From NCBI GenBank assembly GCA_964035545.1, contig OZ037770.1, forward strand, positions 1,442,501 to 1,506,500: a DNA stretch of 64,000 bases, in the 5' to 3' direction. The stretch's first letter is position 1. Each line of letters opens with the position of its first letter. A program made the translations under genes and the position numbers. Positions 13,511 to 28,500 of the stretch are shown here, piece after piece. Source of the stretch: Bugula neritina. Taxonomy: Eukaryota; Bryozoa; Gymnolaemata; Cheilostomatida; Bugulidae. The notes under the pieces are model-generated. The model searched no databases, was not told the DNA's origin, and saw only the letters and a program-made list of their open reading frames with translations.

Positions 13511-16500
13511 GTACGCTTACATAGTTCTGCCTACACTGAATCATACTGCTTCCTGTCCAATTATTTGCGGGTATAGCTTCAAACAATTTGTCTAATTGTT
13601 TCCTATATTTTAGGGAAGTATATGATGTTGAGATAGACTCACTTTCTACCTCCAACACAAGAGATGACTTGTCTTTATGCTGTGACACCTGCACTAGAAA
13701 AGGTGTAGCCAATCAACAAGCTGTTGTTTATTGTAAGACATGTACTGCTAAGTTCTGTGCTAAACACAGAGAGGTGAGAATATCTAAAAGTTACTCTGCA
13801 CTTCATTTTAACTTTTGTTTGAACATTGATACTTTTTGCTTACTATGTAACATCACAATATATAGGTGTTTGTTTCCAACTACACAATATAGCAGATATT
13901 ATTGAGCAAAATAGGTCATATTAGATATTACAATTTGAATTATTTGAAAGAAAAGCCTCAAAAGTTTAAAAGAATTTTAAGAAGTGCTGCCTAACTGTTG
14001 CTAAACACGTATATTGGTTATAGCTGTTAGTTTCTGTTCCACAGTCTCATGATGAACTTCATGGAGCTCACCCTATGATTACAATGACTGACTACAGATT
14101 GGAGGCTAGAAAACTAGAAACCAGGCTATGCTCTAAACATCTCGAACTACCCTATGCCATGGCATGTAGGAGTTGTCATTCTGTACTCTGTAATGCTTGC
14201 ATTGAGAGCTCACCAAACTGTGATGATGGTAAGCTTCTTTTTATCTGATTGTTCAAAAACACACCAAATATTTGTTTCTTAAAGTCTTTGTTTTTATATT
14301 ATTTTAATCTGCAGAGTCAATAGGTTTGAAATAAATAATATATATACTCACCGCAGAAATAAGCAATGAAACCCAACAGCCAACAAACTAGCCAAAATAG
14401 ATGCCAGTGCTGCCGCTAACCATTTTAAAAATTAAACAGCACACTCATACAGGTTCAATGTTATTTTTGAAATTTAAGTACAGCAAATTTACACACTGAG
14501 ACTTGGACTGAAATATGTTATATTTCATATAATCAAATAAATATGCAGCATATTGTATCTGGTGGGAAGTAGATTAGGATGTTGCAGAAAAATATTATAT
14601 TTCATATTTCATACACAGAGAGAAATATTAGTGTTAGAGTGAACATTAGCTGACAACTAAAACAGCTCGTTTTTTGGCTCCTAAATTGACCAGCAGTGAA
14701 CAGAAATTAGTGTCAGGTACTGTTCACAGTGAATAGTATGTTAGATCAATGTTGATATAAAGAGTTGTGAAGTTGATTCTTTGTATTTTTCGCAATGAGC
14801 CAAGTTAGGTTCAATGGTGATCTTATATATGTTCAGTGGTGAGCTTATATATTTTCAATGGTGATCTTATTTATGCTCAATAGTGATATTATATATGTTC
14901 AATGATGATCTTATTTCTGTTCAATGATGATCTTAGATATGCTCAATGCTGAACTAAGTTATATTCAAAGCTGAACTTATAAATGTTCCATGCTGCTCTG
15001 GTTTTTGTTGGAAATAAGCTTCTGCAAAAATTGTTACTGATCACTCTGAACTAACTTGTCATAACTTCTAACCAGTATGAGAGTATAGTAATGTGGATTT
15101 TATTGTATATGATAGTTGAATATAAGAAATGCAACAAAAAAATAACTTCTAAAGATTGAAATAAGAAAAAAAACATGAAAATAAACATTTGCAGAATTTT
15201 TCTACGACTGTAAATTCAGTTAACTTTTCTCAATATTAGCAGAACCTGCTAAGACCATAGCGTGTGTCATTACATTCTTGCTCTGTAGTGTAGCGATAAC
15301 CAAGCAGTTGTGGTGTGTAATGGTTAGCACACCTGTGTGCAAGTCCGAGGTCCGTGATAGTAACCCAAGTACGGGAGGGGGAAATTTTATAACTAATTCC
15401 AGCAGTTAGTGAAGTGTGGTAATACTCCAAGAGGAGTTGAGTGGCCAGGGAAGCTTGAAGGAGTAGTATAAAAAGGGCAGCTGGGTTCTTGAGAAGTGGG
15501 TGAGGTGTAGTGTCGAGAGCACCCAGTGACGTTTGTAATGTAGTGGTGAGTGCGCCTGCTTGCAGGCTGAAGGTCTCAGCATGATTCAAAGTTTTGTAGT
15601 GGTCAAATTCTTTTTTGTGCTCTTATTCAGCATCTTTGAGTGCATGGTCTTAAAAAATGTTATGGGATCTACAACAAAAGATAAAAGTTGGGTAATATTT
15701 AAACTGTGTTAGTATAAACAGTAAACATTTGGTTGAGATATACAATCACAAGCAGCGTAAATAAATTAAGTTCAACTTTGAAGAAGCTGAAGTCTAAGGC
15801 TAAAACTAATAGTATCAATGATGTTAGCTATGAATCTTTTAGCATATTTTCAGCACCGTCGTACCAATCGTTTGATTCTGAATAACCATACAGGCTTTGG
15901 CAAACTTATGATCATTATGTTGCGTAGTGTTTGGGTTAGTTTGAGCTTATCAAAATTTACTAACAATTTTTGCCATCATTTTATTTTACTTCTTTCTTAA
16001 TTACAAATGCAAGAGCTGTTGGGCATAATTAGTTTAGTTAATAGAAGCTTCTCTGCATTAAAATTATCTTAAAATGTCCGTGAATCACAATTTAAGCTGG
16101 AGTCAGCATTTTATATGGACCCCTCATATCAAGATAACAGATATTGATAAGTTTCAGTATGTCTATAAATTGAAAAACAAATAAAGTACTACCAAGAAAA
16201 ATATTGCTACTTAAACATGTTTTTATATTTAATTGTGCTGTGCAAAGATAAATAAAAGAATAAACTGGTGGCACGGAAGTTAATGAAAAATTTTGCCAAC
16301 TTTGCCAACTCACCACTAATATTGGCATTTTGGTACTTAGCTATAAAACAAGAAGCTAGCTTGGCAGCTGCTTAAGGCAGATAACTACTTGTAGGCTGCT
16401 AAACTGCATTATTAACAATACTTCTACAATGGGGGCATCCAAATTAATGAATTTATCACAAATTGCTAGAAGGTGAAGTGAAAATAAAACGCTAAATCTT

Positions 16501-19500
16501 TTGAAAATAGATTGTTACAGGAAAACTCGTATCAAATTGATACAGGAATAAAGTAGTTTGGGAAATATCAGTTAATGTGGTCTCTTAAAAGTTATAGTTG
16601 CACAAATTCAATTATCTGTCTACAGCAATAGTCATACTGTCATTGTGATATAAAATGGCAACGTTAAGCAAATGATTGAGCTTACCTTTTGCTGCAATGA
16701 CAACTTCAGTTCTTAACTCTGAAAGAAAGTGATCATCTTCTATCTCTGAGAGGTAGCTGCAATCTTTACCCATGTGATGAAATGATTCAATGTTTTCCAT
16801 GTTGTGAGGTTGTTTGGAAGCACAAATTCACTGAATTTCAAAGCACAACCTCTTAGTCTGAGCCTCTGGTGTTCACTATGCCGGCAGAATATTTCTTCTG
16901 TCAATAGCAGTGAATGAAAACTATGTGCTGTTATGTAATAACCTTTGTTTTGCTCTTTCGATGCTTGGTAAGCCAGTTTCTTGCCTTTGAATTACAATTT
17001 AAATATTTTCTTACTACAGCTCTGTTATGCAACATCTTCTTTTGTTCCACCAGGTAGTTTACACAAGTTTACACAAGGCTTTTGAAGTGGTTCACCTGAT
17101 CCACAATTGACTATTCAGTAGCTTGTTTCATTGTTAATTTTAAACTTCTTGTTTGAAACACATTTGCTGATAACTGAGTACATGGGAGTTTAATGGTGCA
17201 TCTCCCTGATCTCTCTTTTACACACATTTTAAATTAGTTGGCTTTCCTTTCCATGAATGAAATTGACTAGTGAAGCCTAAACTACCCATGCAAGAGATAT
17301 GTGCAGTTGAAATTTTTTGTTGATAAATTCAACTTAAGTCTTCGATAAACGGAGTGGAGCAATGTTTAATAGTAGTCTGGTAACACGCTATTTGAAAATG
17401 TCTTGGGTTCAAAAAAATTTCGAAATCATAAACAGCTAGTAGGTTGAAGGAGTTTCATTCTACTTATATGCTCCCCAGTTAGGTTGTATTTTTTGTTTTG
17501 GTACTAAGTATTATATACCTATATACCCTTATATAACTTTCATATCAATTGCTAAACATAAAATAACCAATAATATGATATATTTGCACTAATATTTAAA
17601 TTTTCCCAAATTTTTGTTGAAAAAAAGCATTAAATGCATTAATAATGACATTTTTTAAAAAAACAAAAAATATAGAAAATGCAAAATTAATAGGTTTATG
17701 CAGAGCAACGAAATTTATTTGTGTGCCAATTATAAAAAGCAATTGACTCAAATTTATTTAAATGCACATATATTTCAATAGTATTCAAATAAATTGCACG
17801 TAAAATGTGTAAATGGCATCTAACTGGGAAGCACCAATTGAAATGACCTAAATGTAGGGTTCAACTCTATCCTATCTTCCTATAAAGGTTTGTGATCATC
17901 ATTGGTGCACATGTGAACGAATAATGTTGTTAGGTGAACAACTGCCAATTGTTCCATAATTCTTATGTAAATAAAATTTTGCTTGAACATATGTAGTTGT
18001 AGCATTGATCTCACTTTCTGCTCCTATCAACTACTGTTTAGCTTCATTCAGACCTAAGGATGATGATTACGTAATACTTGTGAAAAGTAGCGTTGACTTA
18101 ACAACTAAGTGGTTTCAGAGCTACTACAAAATATTTTTCAGCTTACACTAACCGGATTAATTTTCAATTTCATCAAAATAAGTGCAGGTCTAACAAGTAT
18201 TAAAAGTGTGGTGCAGGCTATACCGACAATAAAAGGCTCTTTGAACAACTTTAGTGCAAGCGCTGCACTAATATTTCTCTCTGTGTATGCATGCTAGTAA
18301 TATTACTAAATGTTTTCAAAGTTATAACATACACGCAGGCTCGTTATTATTTCTATGATGTAAGTACAGCAAACTACCAAACTGACACTTGAAGTGAAAT
18401 ATATTGCACGATCTAACAGATAATACAGTAAGAAGAGAACCTGGTCAAAAAATTCTATTTCATACAGGTTCTCCACACCAACTGATCACATTGAATGGGC
18501 TGGTGGCTAAACTGTCTGGAGAAATGAATGAGATGAGATCAGAAATCCTGAAGAACGAAGATCAGTTTCAAGAGTTGATGAAACACATGACTGGAGTATT
18601 ATGTGACTATGATAGTGAGACTAGAGATATGATGGAGACACTCCAGAGAACACGGGATCAACAGGTTATATATACAAACTTTATAAAGTCATTAGGATTT
18701 CAGATCAAAAAAGACAAGTACATTAAAATACAGAAAACTAACTTTTAGAGATAAACCAGGAGCTTGGCAAAAATTTGAATGTTTTTGAACAATTATTTTC
18801 ATGTAGTGAAATTTTCTTTCGAGTATGTATATCGTGCACTAATCCTATTGATAGATTCGGAGTATTGAATGGAAATACAAAAATATTGAAGAAGAGTTGC
18901 TGAAACTGAGAGAAAATGTGAAGTTGGAACTGGAAAGATTCACAGAACAAAATGTTGGAGTTAAATTATCTGATCTCAATAGACAACGACTACAGATCGA
19001 AGCTAGACATAAACACAATCACCAGGTATGAAGCCAGTATTTATGTTTTTGAATATAATTGAGATGAAAAATATATTTTTAAATTGAATGTATAGGGGAA
19101 ACCTGGGTGATATGAACCACCCGGGTGATATGGACCATGCATGTTTTGCAGTATCCAAGGCTACCAGAAAGTTGGAAAGTGTCTCATTGCTTAGAAATAA
19201 GAATATCTAACTTCCTGTCTACATATTTTAGACTTGTCTCTTTGTCTTAGAAAATAAAGACACATTTTCTCTTTTTGCTCATTTTCTTATAACTTTTCAC
19301 AACTTCTGTGGATATATTTTCGTTAAAAAAAATTACCTGAAGTAAGGGGCCTGTATCTACAGATAATGTGTGGAAGGTATGTATAAATACCCAAATAGTA
19401 TATATGATACTTGTCCACTCTCTGCCTGTAGGAATTCAAAATTTTTGGTGACATGATTTTCGCAGGGCATAATTTCACAGTATCTCGTCCTCAGACATAA

Positions 19501-22500
19501 CACTTATGTACCAATACGAGATACATTACATCATAATTAAATGTTGTCTATCGGCAAAAATTTTGCAGTAGCCAATCATAGTACTATAACAGGGCAGTCT
19601 GAGTGTAGTATCTCGTTTATCGGCATAATTATAATAGCCCGTAGTTGAAGATGGAGTTGGAAGCTTTTCAAATACCTCCCGCATATAATAGCATTTATGC
19701 TAGTCCTTAAAACTAAATAAACATTATGGTAGACCAATAATCATGAAAGCTCTACTCATTTGTAACTGGAGGATTTGCAGCACCACAATACTAAATTTCT
19801 TGCATTGGAGGTGCTTAGGCTGTGTTGTCATAGTTATATGTACTTATTGGGGCTTGGTATAAAATTAAACCTGACAATTATAACGATTAAAGTATTATTG
19901 CTGTGGTTTCAACTGACCAACTTTGGAGTTATTATCTCGATTCTTTGTCAGGAATGGTTAGATAATTTCATGCAATAATGAGTTTTGGCTTTATATCATT
20001 ATAAATAATGAGTTTTGGCTTTATATCATTATAAATATCTACATTGATGGCAGCACTGAGCTAGAATTCTAATATCTTTTCAAGCTCATTGGGTGGCAGC
20101 TTATCGGCTAAATTTTATGCAGATATTGAATAATGTGGTTTGATAGTTATGCTTGACACAAGGAGTTGTCACATCCATCCCAAAGAACAAGACCATCTAC
20201 AATAACAAACATGGAAAGTACTTAAAATTACATTTAAGTTTACAATAATCCTTAAAATATATGTTGCCTTCTGCAAATGCTAAATAAAACACGATGTAAT
20301 GCTATGTTTACTTAGACTAAATCTTGCTGACTTACAATGAAATTCATTCATTTCAATTTGAAAATTCTTGTCAATAACTTGACTCTATGCTAACAACTAA
20401 TTGTAATACCAAAATCACACTGCTACTTTTAGTTTAGGGAATTTATTTTCATTATTAGTTCAATATTCAGCAGAGGTTTTTCTTTAATGAACAAACAATA
20501 GGCATACATGCAGATGAAAGATTAGGTCTAGTGAATACTAATTTTGTGCCTAACAAAAAAAAAATGAAAGACTGCATGAAAAACTAACAACTCTAAAAAA
20601 TTGCAATTTGAATGAGGCTCAGGCTTTTAGGTGAGCAAGAGTAACCAGAAGAGTTACTTTAATGGAAGAAATTACTGACTGATTGTGTAGTTGCAGGCTG
20701 CATGATGTGTTTTGATTGTCACAACCACTTTTGAAAAGGGAAAATCCATTAAATTAAGACTACTGGCAAACAACAGACCGATAAGGAAAAAATACCAAGT
20801 AGAAATTCACTTCTCAAAGCAAACTGTAGTTAATACATTATAGATGCTTAGAAGAAGCAGGCAATAGTGAATGCTATATAGTGTAGATCAGGATTCTATA
20901 CAATGACAAGTAAACTGAAATTCCAGTGCACTTTGAAACTACTTGTAAGAATGGGCTTAGTGCTTTGTAGTGCCTTGAAATTTTTTCAAGTCTAATTGGC
21001 ACCATGCTATTAGAATTCGCAGAGAGATGACCCTTTAAACTTTCACTTTAAACTTTAATACCTTCACGATTTTCAGTAAGAAATTCAATTTATCTAGGTC
21101 TGAAATTTCACCGAGTTGCATTGCAAGCCGCTGGTCAAAATGTTTAGTTTGTGATAACTTAATCAGCTGATTTCAGAATAACAATCATTGGGAATGACAT
21201 CTACATGTAGATATAGATATTTATGCTTATAATTATATCGGCTGCCTTCATCAATCATCGATACTATGCTGCCAAATCAACTAATTAATTACAGTTGGAA
21301 ACTTCAAAGGGCATTGAATAGCAATTAAGCAAGTTATACTTTTAATATTACAAAAAGAACTTGTGCATCAATAAGATTTAAAATATAGGTGGGCACTCCG
21401 CTAGTGATATTAACTGAAACTGGAACTTTTTTCATGCAGGAAAAGCAAAAACGCATCTCAACAGAAACCCAAAAATTTCCAGCACACTTTATGCTTTGAC
21501 AACACGCACACAATAACTTCGTTTATGGTACAAACCTTTTTGTTGATTGTTTTCCAACATTTTCACTAGAGCAGAGCCGAAAGAAATTTGGAAACTGCAT
21601 AATGATGCCAGCCACCGTGGCATCATCTTCTCTGGAAAATTATTGACAAATCATCACCCAAAAACTTCAGCAAAGCCTCCATCAATAGTATGTAATACTT
21701 TAGGTGAAACTAAAAAGAAAGAGACAATATTTTCGTGTAATTTAACCCATCAATAAACGCATCAATAGTTAGTGTGGCCACGGTTTAAACCTCATTAATT
21801 TCATGCTATTTAAGGCTTTTACAACTTAAAAGATGTAATTCATCTGCAAGAGAAATGTTAGGTATATGAAATGAGTAGAAGTGCAAAAGCAAGCAGGTAT
21901 TGAGAAAGGACGAGTTAGTAGGTGTACTTTGACTTGTGATAAATCAATGTGATACCAGATGTGAATTTTGAGGTGTGTTTACTCCAATCTCACTGAAAAG
22001 GTAGAAATAGCTAAATTTACGAGACACACAATATTTTATAAAATACTGCACATTCATTAAAACTTTATAAAACTCTAGTGTGAAGGGTGACTCACACTTT
22101 TAAACCGTCGATGAGCTAAGTTGTAAAAGTTTGATGAGAACCTTTTACTCTATAAATTTATGCAATATAAAATACTCTCCACATATTCAACAGCTACGAA
22201 GTTTTGTTGAAGATAAACTTCCTCAACAAATATACAGAAAAAAGCTATTTGAAAGCCAAATTTCATTAGCATATTATAAGATTATTTGTGTTTCATCTTT
22301 ATAAACAATGATTTAGTCATTTAACGGATAACTAATGATTTCACTTTGTTTTTCATTCAATAAAAACTAAGTGTAGTTGGTATTAAAAACAGCTTTCATT
22401 TCTCACTTTTTTCTCACCCTAATCTGCGTAGGCAAACAATTGGTTTGTTTCAAACACCACAACAGTAAAGCGTGACAGCATAGCCAGTGGAGAAAACAAT

Positions 22501-25500
22501 CATCTATACTGCTGGATCAGTGGCAACTTGTGAGTGTGTCAGAGTAGTGTCTTGTTGTGTGACTCTACAAATAAATTATGAATTTGAATATACTACAAAG
22601 TTGCAAACATTGTTTTAACAAAACACAGCATTTATTTGATATTATATGTAAAACTCAAGTTGGTATAATATATATTAAATAAATTTTAGCTTTCCTTTTG
22701 GATACTCTGAAACAAAATAAAAAAATAAACCAAAATTGGGTAAAGCCATGCAAACTAGAGAGAGAAAGAGAGAGGGAGAGGGGGGGGGGGGGTTGGGAGA
22801 GAAAGGTTAGGAGAGAGGATGGAAGAGAGATGGGGTAGAAGAGAGAAAGGGAGAGAGTCAGAGAGATAGTGGAAAAGGGAAGAGAGAAAGGTTAGGAGAG
22901 AGAAAAGGTGGGAGAGACGGAGAGTGGGAGAGAGACAAGGTGGGAGAGAGGGAGGGTGGGAGAGAGGGGGAGAAAGAGAGAGAGGTTGAGTGGAAGGTGT
23001 GGGAGAAAGAGACAGAGAGAGGAGTGAGAGAGCTTCCAAACTAACACCATTGACTTAAAAAATGTTGATAAAAACTGCAGCAAGTCTTTAAAAACGATGC
23101 TAGCAAGTTCAAAGCTCACTATAACTTTCAAAATCAATAAAATGTCAAGTTCAAAAAACTCATCTGCAAAAAATAGTTACAGAGACAACCAGGTATTGGG
23201 CAAGAGCCAGCTAATAGGAGTACCTTTTTAGATAAACTGCATGCAGGCACAGTGAGATAGCATCGGTGAGTTGTGTCTTCATTTTAATTTCCTAAAAATG
23301 AACATAAACAAATGCTAGTAATGAAAGTTTTCAGGGTTATTAAGGGTGCAATTTTATCACTAAACATCATAGCAATAGCAAAAATTGCTCAGTACAAATT
23401 TAAGAAAAATTTCTTTCATCCATTACATAATACCCAAAATCAAATCCATTTATTCAATTCATCAAGCTGAAAAACCAAGAATAATCAGAAAGACAGTAAA
23501 ATCACTTTCTAGTAAAAAACAGCTTTAGATCATAATTGTTGGGTTCAGCTCTTAAGCTAAGACACCGATGCACTGAAATACGAAAAAGATCAGCATACTT
23601 TTGACTGTCACAAAATTTATTTTACGTGCAACAGACATTTTAAGGTCACCCGCCACCCGCGCAGGACCACGTTGGTGAAAGGTGACCAGATATTTTAAGG
23701 TCAATCAAAATCAAGCAAAGTTCATCGTCATATTGCTTACTGCTTAATGCTGCAGCTTATTTTTGCTTACCAAGTTTCTTTCTGCAGAATAATTGTAGCT
23801 AGCTTCTCGATTTGCCATCTTTATTCCAGTCCAGGTTCAAATGACATCTTGATCGTTGCAAATATCCATGCAAGCTAAAAAATATTTATCAATCAGTACA
23901 ACAACAGAAATACTTACAATGATCCAAATATTACTATTACATTACTATAACATTACACAGTAACACTATGTTTATAATTGTAATACGGAAGCATGACTTT
24001 GTGGTAGTTTGATATGCTATAGCAAAAGGTAGAAAAATCAACTGAAAAACCGACAGAAATAATCAAGTACAATTAACTAAAGTAAATAAACTTACTGAAT
24101 AGTAAATATTTTACTATACTTAGTGAATTGATTTACTTCCACTAGGTTTACTTTCATGATTAAATGCTTCTGTCTATTTTCCAGTTTATAGGAATATATT
24201 AAAAGTGAAACCAATTATAATTACTATTACCTTATCTAGTTTTGACTATATATTTTTCACAAATATAAACATAGTTATATGCGTATTCCTATTGTGACTG
24301 CAGATACCATTGCGGTAACTGAAATCAAACTTCATTCTACTTCAAGTTTCAAACATTGTCCCAGTTCAAAGACTAACAAGTAAATAATTAATAACTGTGA
24401 AAGCTCCAATAAGTTACTTCATTATTAAATAAGATACAACTGATTCTACTGTATATGATACTATGGTATCTGTATTAAATTAAAACATAATTATGAAAAT
24501 CAAAAGTTGTATTTTGAGCACTTATATTATAGTAATTAAATTAACAGCTTAAAATAGGCACATTAAACCATGATTGGAATTTTTATCCATTTATCTTTAT
24601 AATTATATTTATTCTTTATTCTGAAAGTTGACCCAACACTGGTAACAAAACTAAAAGTAATTGATTAAGTATGATTTATTCTTACACACTTTACCATTAT
24701 ATTTAGTCTTCCTGACTTTCAGTCTGTCATAGTGATTACTACTATATGAAAATGACTTTGACTTAGGAGTCATAATTATAGTCACAGTGTTGATAAGTCA
24801 ACAGTGTAGGATTAACACAGCACTAGACTAGTACTACCTCCAGCTTTCAAGTTTATGTTAGGGTATCTCTAAGACTAAAGAGTAACCCTAATAATGTAAG
24901 CAAAGAGCAGTGAGTAATAAGCATGCTATTCAACTTCAAGTTTCACTAGTACTATAACCAATACCACATGTATTTTAATAAAATTATGTAGCTGGTGAGT
25001 GAACTATAAAATTAAATAGGGATCAAACTTTGAGCAATATTAATAGAAATAATATTAGGACAGAGGTTTCCAATTATTAGTATGTGAAACCAAAGGGGAA
25101 TGGATAACTACTATTAGTATTATTACATTTACTTTATATTTAGCTTTACCAGTTCGTATTATGATTATCTTACTTTGAATTGTAAAGTATAATAATTATA
25201 ATATTCATAGTAGTATATTTATATTAGTAATTATTATGTATATTAGTAAAAACATTTGTTTTAAGTTGCTTGTTTATTAAATTATTCTAAATCCTAATAA
25301 CGATAATCCTAATATTAGTGATAATCATTACGCTCATCACTGTCCCCAAGTGCTATCAGTATGACCATCGCAATGTGAACCTAGACGTGAATGTAAAAAG
25401 GCACTGCAAAACAGAACATGGGATGGAGGCAGATATCCATACCACAATACAAATATCGATATTGAATTTGATAATCATAATTATTATACAAATATAATGA

Positions 25501-28500
25501 TAATAACTACAATGATCAAAAATAAATAATACCAAAGAGTTTTCGAATTACTATTCATAAAATCAAATATCACATTTATAAAGATATAATCATATCTATT
25601 ATTAAATTTAAGTCAATTATACTAATAGCAATAGTAATATAAATAGAAAAAAGAATCATTGACCAGGAGTAGGTGCAAAATAAAAGTCAATTTTAAGACA
25701 AAGAGTAAGAAAAATACTAAATCGATATTTAAAATTACTTATTTTTAATCTTAGTCACTTACAGTCAGTCTTAGTTTAATTTTTACTACTAAGTCTTTAA
25801 TTTCAAGTTCATTTTGACAATAAACTTGAAGACTTTAACTAAGAATATGTATAATTCAAAATTCCAAACTGGTACAAGTAAAAGTTGCTACTGAAGCTTT
25901 GTAATATTATTTTAAATTATTGGTATGATAGCATTATATTTTGATTCATAGCAATACTGATAGTGACAATTTCAAACATACCCATACCATTACTGTTACA
26001 GTTTAAGTTACTATTGCCATTGTGATTGCCGGTAATGAGTAAATATAACTTAAATTTATATGACTATTACTATTACTATTAGTATTACTATCACTTTCAG
26101 TACCGGTCTAGTATCAGTATCACCTTAATTCAAAATCAATGTATAATTTACCAAATTACTTTTATATTATCATTTATCAATAATATGTCTATCACTATGA
26201 TATTATCATGATATTGATTTTTAATTTAAACATAATAAAATCATAGGTATAATCATAATGATAATGATAATCATAATGCTTAATTTTACTTTTAGTTCAG
26301 GTTCAATGATTTAAGAGTAAGTGAAAGTTACTATAACTATTGCCATTGTGATTGCTAGAAATAAGTAAATATAATTTAAATTTATATGACTATTACTATT
26401 ACCAACACTCAGACTTACTCGGACTCACTCTGTCTCTAACTCTAAGTCTGAGTCTCACTCCACCAGAGTGAGAGTGACACTGAATTACTATAACTATTAC
26501 TATAACTATTAGTATTAGTATTAGTATTAGCAAAATATATCAACCGTATGATTATCTTATTAGTTATTACAATATGTTCGGCATTGATGTTGAACTAAAA
26601 ATATTAATAGTTATTACAATCACAATGACAATGCCAATATGATCAAAGACAAATGATTCCAAGAAGTATCAGTTTGAGTTTGAGTTGAAGGTAAGTTATA
26701 AGTTGAAGTAGTATGTAAGTGGTAGTTGATACTGATACTATCAGTGATAGGTCTATACTCCATACCAATGAACTCAATAATATTACTTATATATTACCAT
26801 AAATTATATTACTATTACTATTAGTATTACCTATAATTAAAATATATTGTTTCTTTTCCGGCTCAGTGCTTTATACCCTCTACTTAGTCTAATGCCGCGC
26901 GCATGACGAGAATGTGAGGTGAAGGTCACTCACAGCTAAAATCGCCAAGTATCTGTAATCCATCACTAGTAGTAGTAGTTCTAGTAGTCGTACTACAAGT
27001 AATCTGGCTTCGCTATGACACTACGAATTGAATGTTGACAAGACGCATGCATGTTTGCTGTTGGTAAACTAATTTTTACTGAATTTTAATCATGCTAAGC
27101 TGCAACCTATTTTCTAATGAAATAATATATTCAATAATAATATAATAAATATAATAATTATCATTATAATATTTTATCATTTAATTTTATAACTTTTACT
27201 TTTAGTTTTAGTATTTTGGTTTTACATCAAAATTTACATCATTATGATTATCATTATGATTACAAAATGAAAATAATTATCATTAATCATTACCTTTTAA
27301 TTTATGATTATAATTAATGTTAGAATTACCACAATTACAATCATAATGATAATCATAATGGCATAATGCCAATGATAATCACAATCGTAACACTAATAAT
27401 AATAGTAATAGTCAAACTCAAGGATTGAGCCAATGATTCAGATTGTCTAAATTTAATTAAATAAATTTCAGCCTTGGGTTTAACTTTACAGTTCACAATT
27501 TTATTTTACATTACGACTGAGAGTCACAGTAAGACTAAGAAAAAGAGTAAGTCATACCTTTCTTGCAGTTATTTTCAAAGTTTGTAGTTGTACTGGTACA
27601 GTAGTAGACCTAGTAGTAGTACTAGTAGTAGTAGTAGTAACAGTACTATTAGTAGTAGTAGTAGTAGTACTAGTACTAGTAGCAGTACTAGTACTAGTTG
27701 CAGTACTAGTATCAGTGGTAGTAGTAATAGGACTGCGATCTTAGATGTAAGTCTAATGAAATACGAATAATAATAGTATAAGTATAACTTTTACATATTT
27801 AGTTTTACTATAAGTGTAAATATAATGAGTAATAGTAAAACTCAAAGTATATACATTAACTCAGTTTAGCATTAATGATAAAATATAATAATTATAATAA
27901 AGTAATATGATCACCATTACGATTATAATTAAAATTCTTAGTAACACTTTTATGATACTCAGTTTAATTTATTAATATTAAACATTAGTTTGGCTACCAC
28001 AAATAACTAATAAGTGCTACTATAGGTAACTGTAAAGATAAGTATAAATTTAACTATAACATAGACTATCAGCAATAATAATATATCATATTGATATTAA
28101 ACTATATATGGATAATGCAAATCATAGATCATACCTCATGATAATTATTCCTAATGATCTTACTTTTTATACGCTGATGCTAATAAGTAGTAATTTTAAA
28201 TTTGATAACTCATGAATGATGAATAAGATAACAAGAATAATACTGGACCTAGTAATACTATTAGTCCTACTACTAGAATTTTATTATCTTATATTTGTAA
28301 TACGCTTCTTTTAGTAATACTGCTGGTCAAAGTTAGTGTTAATCATATTTATAGTTAAATGTTGAAGGAATAAATTAGTTCATAACATAAACATTTCACT
28401 ATGTGAATATGAAATTTAATATGAATATCCCAATTACACTTGCTGTTGCTCTTTAGAGACTAGAGTTATAACTTATAACTATGATATAATAATGAATACC

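Noticed and set aside
14810-15000. CRISPR-like array
   Set aside because: Units are contiguous and diverged with no spacers, and the DNA is eukaryotic; a minisatellite explains it.
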